From NCBI RefSeq assembly GCF_017939625.1, contig NZ_JAGKTC010000002.1, positions 62,629 to 126,628 of the forward strand: a stretch of DNA of 64,000 nt, given 5' to 3'. Source of the DNA: Pseudoxanthomonas helianthi (GTDB lineage: Bacteria; Pseudomonadota; Gammaproteobacteria; Xanthomonadales; Xanthomonadaceae). The notes below the pieces were generated by a model, which had not been told where the DNA came from, did not search any database, and saw nothing but the letters and a program-made list of their open reading frames with translations. The position numbers and the translations under genes were made by a program. Position 1 is the stretch's first letter. The number at the start of each line of letters is the position of its first letter. Of the stretch, positions 45,374-53,409 are shown piece after piece.

Positions 45374-47374
45374 ATGACGACGCCCACCCGCCGCCAGCTC
45401 GCCAACGCCATCCGTTTCCTCGCCGCCGACGCGGTGCAGGCCGCCAACTCCGGCCATCCCGGCATGCCCATGGGCATGGCCGACATCGCCGAAGTGCTGT
45501 GGAACGACTACTACAAGCACAATCCGGCCAACCCGCACTGGGTCGACCGCGACCGCTTCGTGCTGTCCAACGGCCATGGCTCGATGCTGCAGTACGCCAC
45601 CCTGCACCTGAGCGGCTACGACCTGCCGCTGGAAGAGCTGAAGCATTTCCGCCAACTGCACAGCAAGACCGCCGGCCATCCGGAGCGCAGCGAAACCCCC
45701 GGCGTCGAAACCACCACCGGTCCGCTGGGCCAGGGCTTCGCCAACGCGGTCGGCTTCGCCCTCGCCGAAAAGCTGCTGGCCCAGCGCTACAACCGCGACG
45801 ACCTGACCCTGGTCGACCATCGCACCTGGGTGTTCATGGGCGATGGCTGCCTGATGGAAGGCGTGTCCCACGAGGCCGCCTCGCTGGCCGGCACCTGGGG
45901 CCTGCACAAGCTGGTCGCGTTCTGGGACAACAACCACATCTCCATCGACGGCAACACCGACGGCTGGTTCACCGACGATACGCCGATGCGTTTCGAAGCC
46001 TATGGCTGGCAGGTGATCCGCAACGTCGACGGCCACGATCCGGTCGAGATCAAGAAGGCCATCGACACCGCGCTGAAGTCGACCGACAAGCCCACCCTGA
46101 TCTGCTGCCGCACCACGATCGGCTTCGGTTCGCCGAACAAGGCCGGCAAGGAATCCAGCCACGGCGCGCCGCTGGGCAAGGAAGAGCTGCAGGCCACCCG
46201 CGAGGCGCTGGAGTGGCCGTATGGGCCGTTCGAGATTCCCGACGAAATCTACGCCGCGTGGAACGCCAGGGCCGCCGGTGCGCAGCGCGAGACCGAGTGG
46301 AACCAGCGCTTCGACCAGTATGCCGCCCAGTATCCGGAGCAGGCCGCCGAGTTCACCCGCCGCACGCGCGGCGAGCTGCCGGCCGATTTCGTCGCGCAGG
46401 CCGACGCCTTCATCGCCAAGGTGCAGGCCGACGGCCAGACCATCGCATCGCGCAAGGCTTCGCAGAACACCATCGAGGCGTTCGCGCCGCTGTTGCCGGA
46501 AATCGTCGGCGGTTCGGCCGACCTGGCCCATTCCAACCTGACCCTGTGGAAGGCCAGCAAGTCGGTCGCCAGCGACGACGCCAACGCCAACTATGTCTAC
46601 TACGGCGTGCGCGAGTTCGGCATGACCGCCATCGCCAATGGACTGGCCCTGCACGGCGGTTTCATTCCGTTCGACGCCACCTTCCTGGTGTTCAGCGACT
46701 ACGCGCGCAACGGCGTGCGCATGAGCGCGCTGATCCCGGCGCATTCGATCCACGTCTACACCCACGACTCCATCGGCCTCGGCGAAGACGGCCCGACCCA
46801 CCAGCCGGTCGAACACCTCGCCGCGTTGCGCTACATCCCCAACAACGACGTGTGGCGTCCCTGCGACGCGGTCGAGTCGGCTGCGGCGTGGAAGGCCGCG
46901 ATCACCCGCAGCGGAGGTCCGAGCTGCCTGGTGTTCTCGCGCCAGAACCTGCCGCACCAGCCGCGCAGCGCGCAGCAGGTGGCCTTGATCGAACGCGGCG
47001 GCTACGTGCTGGCCGATGCCGAAGGCGGTGCCCCCGACGTGATCCTGATCGGCACCGGCTCGGAAGTCGGCCTGGCCGTGCAGGCCAAGGCGACGCTGGA
47101 TGCGGCCGGGATCCGGACACGCGTGGTGTCGATGCCCTCGACCGACGTGTTCGATCGCCAGGACGCGGTCTACCGCGAATCGGTGTTGCCGTCGGCAGTG
47201 CGCAAGCGCGTGTCGGTCGAAGCCGGCGTGACCGGCTTCTGGCGCAAGTACGTCGGCCTCGACGGCGCGACCATCGGCATCGACACTTTCGGTGCCTCGG
47301 CGCCGGCCGAGGTGCTGTTCCCGCACTTCGGCATCACCGCCGAGCACGTGGTCGACGCGGCGAAGTCGCTTTGA
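45374..47374 (+). CDS. tkt: Transketolase
   Basis: This 666-residue thiamine-diphosphate enzyme moves two-carbon units between ketoses and aldoses in the pentose phosphate pathway. Visible regions are the N-terminal [10 protein letters not shown] and [20 protein letters not shown], the ThDP motif [22 protein letters not shown]...WDNN, the middle domain [19 protein letters not shown] and the C-terminal domain. Length is normal (about 660). It is the first of the carbon-metabolism genes that recur to 62073. It probably has its own promoter after the inverted repeat at 45224. The N-terminus [22 protein letters not shown] is typical of gammaproteobacteria. Confidence 0.96.
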   Translation: MTTPTRRQLANAIRFLAADAVQAANSGHPGMPMGMADIAEVLWNDYYKHNPANPHWVDRDRFVLSNGHGSMLQYATLHLSGYDLPLEELKHFRQLHSKTAGHPERSETPGVETTTGPLGQGFANAVGFALAEKLLAQRYNRDDLTLVDHRTWVFMGDGCLMEGVSHEAASLAGTWGLHKLVAFWDNNHISIDGNTDGWFTDDTPMRFEAYGWQVIRNVDGHDPVEIKKAIDTALKSTDKPTLICCRTTIGFGSPNKAGKESSHGAPLGKEELQATREALEWPYGPFEIPDEIYAAWNARAAGAQRETEWNQRFDQYAAQYPEQAAEFTRRTRGELPADFVAQADAFIAKVQADGQTIASRKASQNTIEAFAPLLPEIVGGSADLAHSNLTLWKASKSVASDDANANYVYYGVREFGMTAIANGLALHGGFIPFDATFLVFSDYARNGVRMSALIPAHSIHVYTHDSIGLGEDGPTHQPVEHLAALRYIPNNDVWRPCDAVESAAAWKAAITRSGGPSCLVFSRQNLPHQPRSAQQVALIERGGYVLADAEGGAPDVILIGTGSEVGLAVQAKATLDAAGIRTRVVSMPSTDVFDRQDAVYRESVLPSAVRKRVSVEAGVTGFWRKYVGLDGATIGIDTFGASAPAEVLFPHFGITAEHVVDAAKSL

Positions 47375-47408
47375 TGGCCCCGGGCCCTTCCCCGCGCAGG
47401 GGAAGGGC

Positions 47409-47966
47409 TCATTCGTCCAGCATTTCCGGCTTGAACAGGCGTCGCCGCGAGACTTCCTCGCCCGACAGCATGAAGCGTCCGCCGCCACGGTAATGCACGG
47501 TCCTCGGCAGCTTCGGCGAAGTCGCCACATGCGCCTTCACCACCTGCCAGACGAACAGGTTGTACAGGTCGGTGTTGCGCATCTCGTGCAGCACGCATTC
47601 GAAGTTCGCGTGGCACGCGTCGATCAGCGGCGCCGAGACTTTTTCGCCGGCCGTCGTCTTCAGCCCGAAGCGTTCGAACTTGTCGCCTTCGCGTCCGCTG
47701 CAATTGCCGATGCGGACCACGGTATCCAGCAGGTCCGCCGTCGGCAGGTTGATCACGCATTCGCGGCTCTTGCGGACCAGGTGGTGGGTGCGGTTCGCGT
47801 CCCAGATGTAGGTGCCGACCAGGTCCCAGCCCAGCATCATGTGCCAGCCCATCGTCATGACATCGCGCTCGCCGTTCCAGGCCGAACTGACCAGCACGAC
47901 CGGGCCGGGTTCGAGGAAACGGCGGACCTGATCGACCGGGAAATCGCGCTTGCGTCGGGACGGCAT
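47409..47966 (-). CDS. Flavin reductase-like (FMN-binding split barrel) protein
   Basis: This 185-residue protein resembles flavin reductase/DIM6-type split-barrel proteins that bind FMN and often supply reduced flavin. The start SRRKRDFPVDQVRRFLEPGPVVLVSSAWNGERDVMTMGWHMMLGWDLVGTYI is typical, and the chain ends near the FMN pocket (LFKPEMLDE). It is the only minus-strand gene in the tkt-pirin interval, 34 bases from the convergent tkt stop. A partner monooxygenase is not encoded nearby. The precise activity is unassigned. Confidence 0.87.
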   Translation of the reverse strand: MPSRRKRDFPVDQVRRFLEPGPVVLVSSAWNGERDVMTMGWHMMLGWDLVGTYIWDANRTHHLVRKSRECVINLPTADLLDTVVRIGNCSGREGDKFERFGLKTTAGEKVSAPLIDACHANFECVLHEMRNTDLYNLFVWQVVKAHVATSPKLPRTVHYRGGGRFMLSGEEVSRRRLFKPEMLDE

Positions 47967-48077
47967 CGGAAGTCTCCGGCAGAGTTGTTGGGCCCTGGAT
48001 AGGTCGGAGTGCGTTACTGCGGCGTGTTGTCGGAGGGTTTCATCGAGTGTTCCGGAGGAAGCCGAAATTCCGTACTA

Positions 48078-48103
48078 TCCCTAATATTGTTCCGAATATG
48101 GGA
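48078..48103. promoter_or_regulatory. Operator-like inverted repeat upstream of pirin
   Basis: Imperfect arms TCCCTAATATT and AATATGGGA flank GTTCCG. The AT-rich dyad lies in the 229-base divergent region between the flavin reductase and pirin genes. It may bind a regulator of the pirin-OsmC pair. Confidence 0.4.
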
Positions 48104-48195
48104 CGGTTCGGCATGCGCGCAGGGCTGGTTCCGGCAACACCGCGGGCGCATCTTGTCGTCCGGCGGCCGATCCGGCCGGAAGAGTGGAGGCAACC

Positions 48196-49062
48196 ATGAA
48201 GAAGATCATCGAGATCGGCTCGGCGCCCGGCCGGCATTGGGTCGGCGACGGATTCCCGGTGCACGGAATGTTCGGTTACAGCGGTCCGGGCGTGCCCGCG
48301 CGCAGTCCGTTCCTCATGCTGGATTACGCAGCGCCGACCACGTTCGAGCCGACCACGCAGCGGCGCGGCGTCGGCCAGCATCCGCACCGCGGCTTCGAGA
48401 CCGTCACCATCGTCTACGAAGGCGAAGTCGAGCATCGCGACTCGACCGGCAAGGGCGGGGTGATCGGCCGCGGCGACGTGCAGTGGATGACCGCCGGCGG
48501 CGGCATCCTGCACGAGGAATTCCATTCGACCGAATACGCCAAGCGCGGCGGCCCGTTCGAGATGGTGCAGCTGTGGGTCAACCTGCCGAAGAAGCACAAG
48601 ATGACCGCACCGGGCTACCAGGGCATCCTCGACGCCGACATCCCCGCGGTAGCGCTGCCGGAAGGCGCGGGCACGCTGCGCGTGATCGCCGGCGACTACA
48701 ACGGCAAGCTCGGTCCGGCCAGCACCTTCAGCCCGATCAATGTCTGGGACGTGCGCCTGGGCGCCGGCAAGTCGGTCGAATTGCCGCAACCGGAAGGCTG
48801 GACCACGCTGCTGGTGGTGCTGGCCGGCACGGTGATGGTCAATGGCGCCGAAGTGCTGCGCGAAAAGCAGATGGCCACGCTGTCCACCGAGGGCACCGGC
48901 GTGAGCATCGAAGCCAACAGCGATGCCAAACTGCTGCTGCTCGCTGGCGAACCGATCGACGAGCCGGTGGTCGGCTATGGTCCGTTCGTGATGAACAGTC
49001 CGCAGGAAATCAGCCAGGCGATCAGCGACTTCAACAACGGCAAGTTCGGCCGGATGGACTGA
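48196..49062 (+). CDS. Pirin family protein
   Basis: This 288-residue bicupin protein has the Pirin N-terminal metal site (GVGQHPHRGFETVTIVYEGEVEHRDSTG... GGGILHEEFHS, with His and Glu ligands) and a second cupin (INVWDVRLGAGKSVELP...). Bacterial pirins bind Fe2+ and can have quercetinase activity. The ATG at 48196 has a GTGGAGG ribosome site. An OsmC-family gene follows 14 bases after the stop, so the two are co-transcribed and probably linked to oxidative or electrophile stress. Metal-ligand residues look complete. Confidence 0.9.
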   Translation: MKKIIEIGSAPGRHWVGDGFPVHGMFGYSGPGVPARSPFLMLDYAAPTTFEPTTQRRGVGQHPHRGFETVTIVYEGEVEHRDSTGKGGVIGRGDVQWMTAGGGILHEEFHSTEYAKRGGPFEMVQLWVNLPKKHKMTAPGYQGILDADIPAVALPEGAGTLRVIAGDYNGKLGPASTFSPINVWDVRLGAGKSVELPQPEGWTTLLVVLAGTVMVNGAEVLREKQMATLSTEGTGVSIEANSDAKLLLLAGEPIDEPVVGYGPFVMNSPQEISQAISDFNNGKFGRMD

Positions 49063-49076
49063 CAGGGAGATTGGGG

Positions 49077-49481
49077 ATGGCCGTTTCCACGGTACGCGCA
49101 AGCATCGGCACCACGCCTTACGCCGTCGAACTGGAAGACAACCACGGCCATCGCTGGCTGGCGGACGAGCCGCTGGAGGCCGGCGGCGGAAACGTCGGTC
49201 CGGCCCCGGAGCAGTTGCTGCTGGCCTCGCTCGGCACCTGCACCGCGGTCACCGTGACGATGTACGCGCAACGCAAGCAATGGCCGCTGTCCGGCGTGCG
49301 GGTGGAGCTGGAGTTCAACCCCGACGGCAAGCCCGCGGCGGGCAGCGATATCCGCCGTCGCGTGGAACTGATCGGCGAGCTCGACGGCGCGCAGCGCGAA
49401 CGCCTGCTGCAGGTCGCCAATGCGTGCCCGATCCACAAGGTGTTGACCGGGGAAATCCGCATCGACACGGCGCTGGCTTAA
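49077..49481 (+). CDS. OsmC family peroxiredoxin-like protein
   Basis: This 134-residue protein of the OsmC/Ohr family reduces organic hydroperoxides using two cysteines. Cys55 (LASLGTCTAVTVTMYA) and Cys117 (VANACPIHKVLTGEI) are at the expected positions. The ATG at 49077 follows the pirin stop by 14 bases. The protein belongs to the small YhfA-like branch, with a reduced N-terminal segment compared with Ohr. It probably works with the pirin-type partner in stress response. No thiol reductase is encoded beside it. Confidence 0.88.
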   Translation: MAVSTVRASIGTTPYAVELEDNHGHRWLADEPLEAGGGNVGPAPEQLLLASLGTCTAVTVTMYAQRKQWPLSGVRVELEFNPDGKPAAGSDIRRRVELIGELDGAQRERLLQVANACPIHKVLTGEIRIDTALA

Positions 49482-49523
49482 AGCGATACGGTTTCTTGCG
49501 AGTCCGCAGGAACACTCGCGATT

Positions 49524-49586
49524 GTCATCCCGAGCGTAGCGAGGGATCTGCTTTCAAAACAGATCCCTCGCTACGCTCGGGATGAC
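49524..49586. repeat. Inverted repeat of the CGAGCGTAGCGAGGGATC type
   Basis: Perfect 27-base arms (49524-49550 and 49560-49586) surround a 9-base loop CTTTCAAAA. It is the same family as the copies at 22776 and 62103, and lies between converging genes. Confidence 0.95.
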
Positions 49587-49613
49587 GAAAACGGATAGTC
49601 CGGATCCTCGCGC

Positions 49614-50480
49614 TCAGAACCGATCCAGCGGCAGCTTGAGATAGCGCACGCCATTCTCTTCCGCTTCCGGCAACGCGCCGGCGCGGATGTTCACCTGCAC
49701 CGCCGGCAGCATCAGCGCCGGCATCGCCAGGGTCGCGTCGCGCGTTTCGCGCACCTGCACGAATTGCGCTTCCTCCGTGTCCGCGCGGACATGGATGTTG
49801 TCGCGTTTCTGCGCGCCGATGGTCGTTTCGCAGGCGACGGCGCGTCCGCCCGGACCGTAGTCGTGGCAGACGAACACCCGGGTCGCGTCGGGCAGCGCGT
49901 ACATGCGCCGGATCGAACGGTACAGCGTCGCCGCGCTGCCGCCGGGAAAGTCGCAGCGCGCGGTGCCGCCGTCGGGCATGAACAGCGAATCGCCGGTAAA
50001 CAAGGCATCGCCGACCAGGTAGGCGCAACTGTCGCTGGTGTGTCCCGGCACGGCGATGACCTGTGCCTGCAATGCGCCGATGGCGAAGGCCTCGCCGTCG
50101 GCGAACAAGTGGTCGAACTGCGAACCGTCGACCGGGAAACCATCGCCGAGATGGTAGACATCGCGGAACGTCCGCTGCACCTGGCGAATGCCTTCGCCGA
50201 TGGCCAGGCGCGCATCCGGCAATTGCCGCTTCAGCCAGTGCCCGGCGCTGAGGTGGTCCGCATGCGCGTGCGTTTCCACGATCCATGCCACGTCCAGCGC
50301 CTGTGTGCGGACGAAGTCCAGCAACGCCTGCGCCGAAGCGGTGGACGTCCGTCCGCTGGCCGGTTCGAAGTCGAGCACCGGATCGACGATCGCGGCGGCC
50401 TGCGTAGCGGCATCGGCGACGACGTAACTCCAGGTGTTGCTGGCCGCATGGAAGAACGGCGTGACCCGCGGCGCGTTCAT
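49614..50480 (-). CDS. MBL-fold hydrolase, persulfide-dioxygenase-like
   Basis: This 288-residue metallo-beta-lactamase-fold protein has the metal motif H71-A-H73-A-D75-H76 (ETHAHADHLSAG), the VPGHTSDSCAYLVGD and GDSLFMPDGGTARCDFPGGSA segments, and the late His in VFVCHDYGPGG. The whole pattern is that of ETHE1/Blh-like persulfide dioxygenases or glyoxalase-II-like enzymes. It uses one non-haem Fe or two Zn; which one is not certain. It overlaps the preceding S1/P1 nuclease gene (ATGA), so translation is coupled. A rhodanese domain is absent. Confidence 0.86.
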   Translation of the reverse strand: MNAPRVTPFFHAASNTWSYVVADAATQAAAIVDPVLDFEPASGRTSTASAQALLDFVRTQALDVAWIVETHAHADHLSAGHWLKRQLPDARLAIGEGIRQVQRTFRDVYHLGDGFPVDGSQFDHLFADGEAFAIGALQAQVIAVPGHTSDSCAYLVGDALFTGDSLFMPDGGTARCDFPGGSAATLYRSIRRMYALPDATRVFVCHDYGPGGRAVACETTIGAQKRDNIHVRADTEEAQFVQVRETRDATLAMPALMLPAVQVNIRAGALPEAEENGVRYLKLPLDRF

Positions 50481-51322
50481 TTCGCGCCGGGATCGAGCGT
50501 CTGGTTCAACAGCTGGGCAAGATGCAGGCCGGCTTCGCGGACGCGTTGTTCGGCCAGCGGCCGCATCGCGTCGAGGTAGCCGCGGTCCATCTTGTGTTCC
50601 GCCGGATACAGCTGGCGCTGATCGATGAGCTGGCAGGAGGTTTCGGCCCAGTCCAGCGGCGTATTGCCGCCGGTGGCCGGCGCCGGTTGCGCGGCCAGCA
50701 GCTTCGCATAGCGCTTCGCCGAAAGGCCGCGCGAGGCGAGGATGTAGTAATCCCACACCGAATGCAGGTTGGTGCCCATCACGCCGTCGACGTAATTGTT
50801 GCGCGCATAGGCTTCCGGCGGGATGTCGGTGCGCAGGCTGACCTGGAACTTGTTGCCGCCGGCGTCGGTGCGGTTGCCCGCATGCATCGGCTGGTGCACG
50901 TCGCCGACCAGGTGGACGATGAACTTCAGCGCATCGCGGCGTGCGGCCTGCGGCTGGCTGCGATCGGCCAGGATCTTGCGTTGCGCCTCGATCGCCGCGA
51001 CCACGCAGTTGCCGTCGGGGCAGTCGCGGGCGACGTCGAAGGCGCAGCCGCCGCCCTTGGCGTTGATGTAATGCCAGCGCGAGGTTGCCTTGAAACGCTC
51101 CGGATCGGTGTTGCGCAGGTCGTCGGCCCAGTTGGCCACGCCACCGAGCGTCGGTTCCGGTTCGCCGGCCAGCAGGCGGGCCACTTCGGCACGTGCGGCC
51201 GGCGTCAGCTGGCGCGCGGCCAGGTCGCCGACCATGCGATGGCCCAGGTCGCCCCAGGCCAGCGCGGCGGGCGCCAGCGTCAGCAACACGGCCAATGAGA
51301 ACAGCAGTACGAAACGGGTCAT
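50477..51322 (-). CDS. S1/P1-type secreted nuclease
   Basis: This 281-residue nuclease of the phospholipase C/P1 fold has a signal peptide (residues 1-22) and a mature N-terminal Trp23, which is itself a zinc ligand in this family. Other ligands are visible: His28 (GHRMVGD), Asp in WADD, His in RWHYINAK and the HLVGDVHQPMHAG cluster, which supply three zinc ions. It acts in the periplasm or outside on single-stranded DNA/RNA and nucleotides. It shares an overlapping junction with the MBL-fold gene. Cysteines (AFDVARDCPDGNCVV) may form a disulphide. Confidence 0.92.
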   Translation of the reverse strand: MTRFVLLFSLAVLLTLAPAALAWGDLGHRMVGDLAARQLTPAARAEVARLLAGEPEPTLGGVANWADDLRNTDPERFKATSRWHYINAKGGGCAFDVARDCPDGNCVVAAIEAQRKILADRSQPQAARRDALKFIVHLVGDVHQPMHAGNRTDAGGNKFQVSLRTDIPPEAYARNNYVDGVMGTNLHSVWDYYILASRGLSAKRYAKLLAAQPAPATGGNTPLDWAETSCQLIDQRQLYPAEHKMDRGYLDAMRPLAEQRVREAGLHLAQLLNQTLDPGAK

Positions 51323-51368
51323 GCCGGCATTCTAGCCGGCACGACCCGTACCTGTCGGCGGACCGCGG

Positions 51369-52007
51369 TCAGAACTTGACCACGAGGGCGGCGCCATAGA
51401 CCAGCGGGTCGATTTCCGCCTTGCCGACGGCGACGCCATTGACCGAGACATCCGTGTCGATGTCGGCCCAGCGGGCGTCGAGGCGCAGCGAGCTGCGTTC
51501 GCTGAGGGCGAAATCGACGCCGACGTGGGCCGCTGCGCCCCACGAATCATCGAGCTTGAGTTCGGTGCCGGCCAGCGCGCCGCGGGTGTCTTCGCCGAAG
51601 AAGGTGGTGTAGTTGAGGCCCACGCCGACGAAGGGGGTGAGCTTGCTGCCATTGGCGAAGTGGTACTGCAGCGAGACCACCGGCGGAAGCTGTTTCGCGC
51701 TGCCGACGCGGCCGACGCCCTGGATGGCGATGTCGTGTTCGAACGGCAGCGCGGCCAGCACTTCGATGCCGAGGTTGTCCCGCAGGAAGTACTCGTAGGT
51801 GAAGGTCGGCCGCACGCTGCCCCCTACCTCCGTCGGCGGAAGCCGGCCGAGGCCGAGCGCGGTGGCGTCCAGGCGGCCGTTGTCCGACTTTGGGTCGACA
51901 TGGTGCAGGCCGACGCCCAGCGTCCAATCGCCCTTCGACTGGGCGAACGCGGAGGGCGAAGCGGCCATGGCCAGCACGAGGGCGGCAAGGGTCAGGGGCT
52001 TGTTCAT
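51369..52007 (-). CDS. ompW: OmpW family outer membrane protein
   Basis: This 212-residue small outer-membrane beta-barrel has a signal peptide (MNKPLTLAALVLAMAASPSAFA). The barrel begins QSKGDWTLGVGLHHVDPKSDNG, carries PTFTYEYFLRDNLGIEVLAALPFEHDI and ends YGAALVVKF with terminal Phe. OmpW family members let hydrophobic molecules cross the outer membrane. An ATG three codons upstream (52016) is a possible alternative start. It is divergent from gapA, and an FNR-like box lies between (52067-52080). In E. coli ompW responds to FNR and oxygen, so the box is relevant. Confidence 0.92.
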   Translation of the reverse strand: MNKPLTLAALVLAMAASPSAFAQSKGDWTLGVGLHHVDPKSDNGRLDATALGLGRLPPTEVGGSVRPTFTYEYFLRDNLGIEVLAALPFEHDIAIQGVGRVGSAKQLPPVVSLQYHFANGSKLTPFVGVGLNYTTFFGEDTRGALAGTELKLDDSWGAAAHVGVDFALSERSSLRLDARWADIDTDVSVNGVAVGKAEIDPLVYGAALVVKF

Positions 52008-52066
52008 CGTTGGCATCTCTACTGTGGGGAATGGCGCCAGTTTCCGCGTGCGGACCCGGGCGCACC

Positions 52067-52080
52067 TTGATCGGAGTCAA
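52067..52080. promoter_or_regulatory. FNR/ANR-like box between ompW and gapA
   Basis: TTGATCGGAGTCAA matches the FNR consensus TTGAT-N4-ATCAA at nine of ten defined positions. It is 60 bases before the ompW start. It is centred about 61 bases before the likely gapA transcription start if TAAAAT (52123-52128) is the -10 box. Confidence 0.5.
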
Positions 52081-52122
52081 GGCGCCGCGAGGCCCGTGCA
52101 CGGCCGCCCCGCGCATCCCTGC

Positions 52123-53184
<1,062 letters not shown>

Positions 53185-53208
53185 GCCGCCGGTCCATCTC
53201 GTTTCCGT

Positions 53209-53241
53209 CGACACGGGCGCCTCGGGGCGCCCGTGTCGTTT
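53209..53241 (+). terminator. Rho-independent terminator after gapA
   Basis: A perfect 13-bp stem (53209-53221 with 53226-53238, outer end CGACACGGGC) with tetraloop TCGG is followed by TTT. Confidence 0.88.
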
Positions 53242-53409
53242 CCGGGGATCGCCGGACGATACCGGACGGGTCGTCCGTTGCCGCTCGCGGATCGGAATCT
53301 TGCAAATCGCGGGGTCATGCCCGAGGCTGCGGGCGCGGCTGCATGGACGGCCGGAAGGCGGGGCATTCCCCGTCCTTGAACCGGAACACGCACAGGGCGA
53401 GGTCGGGGA

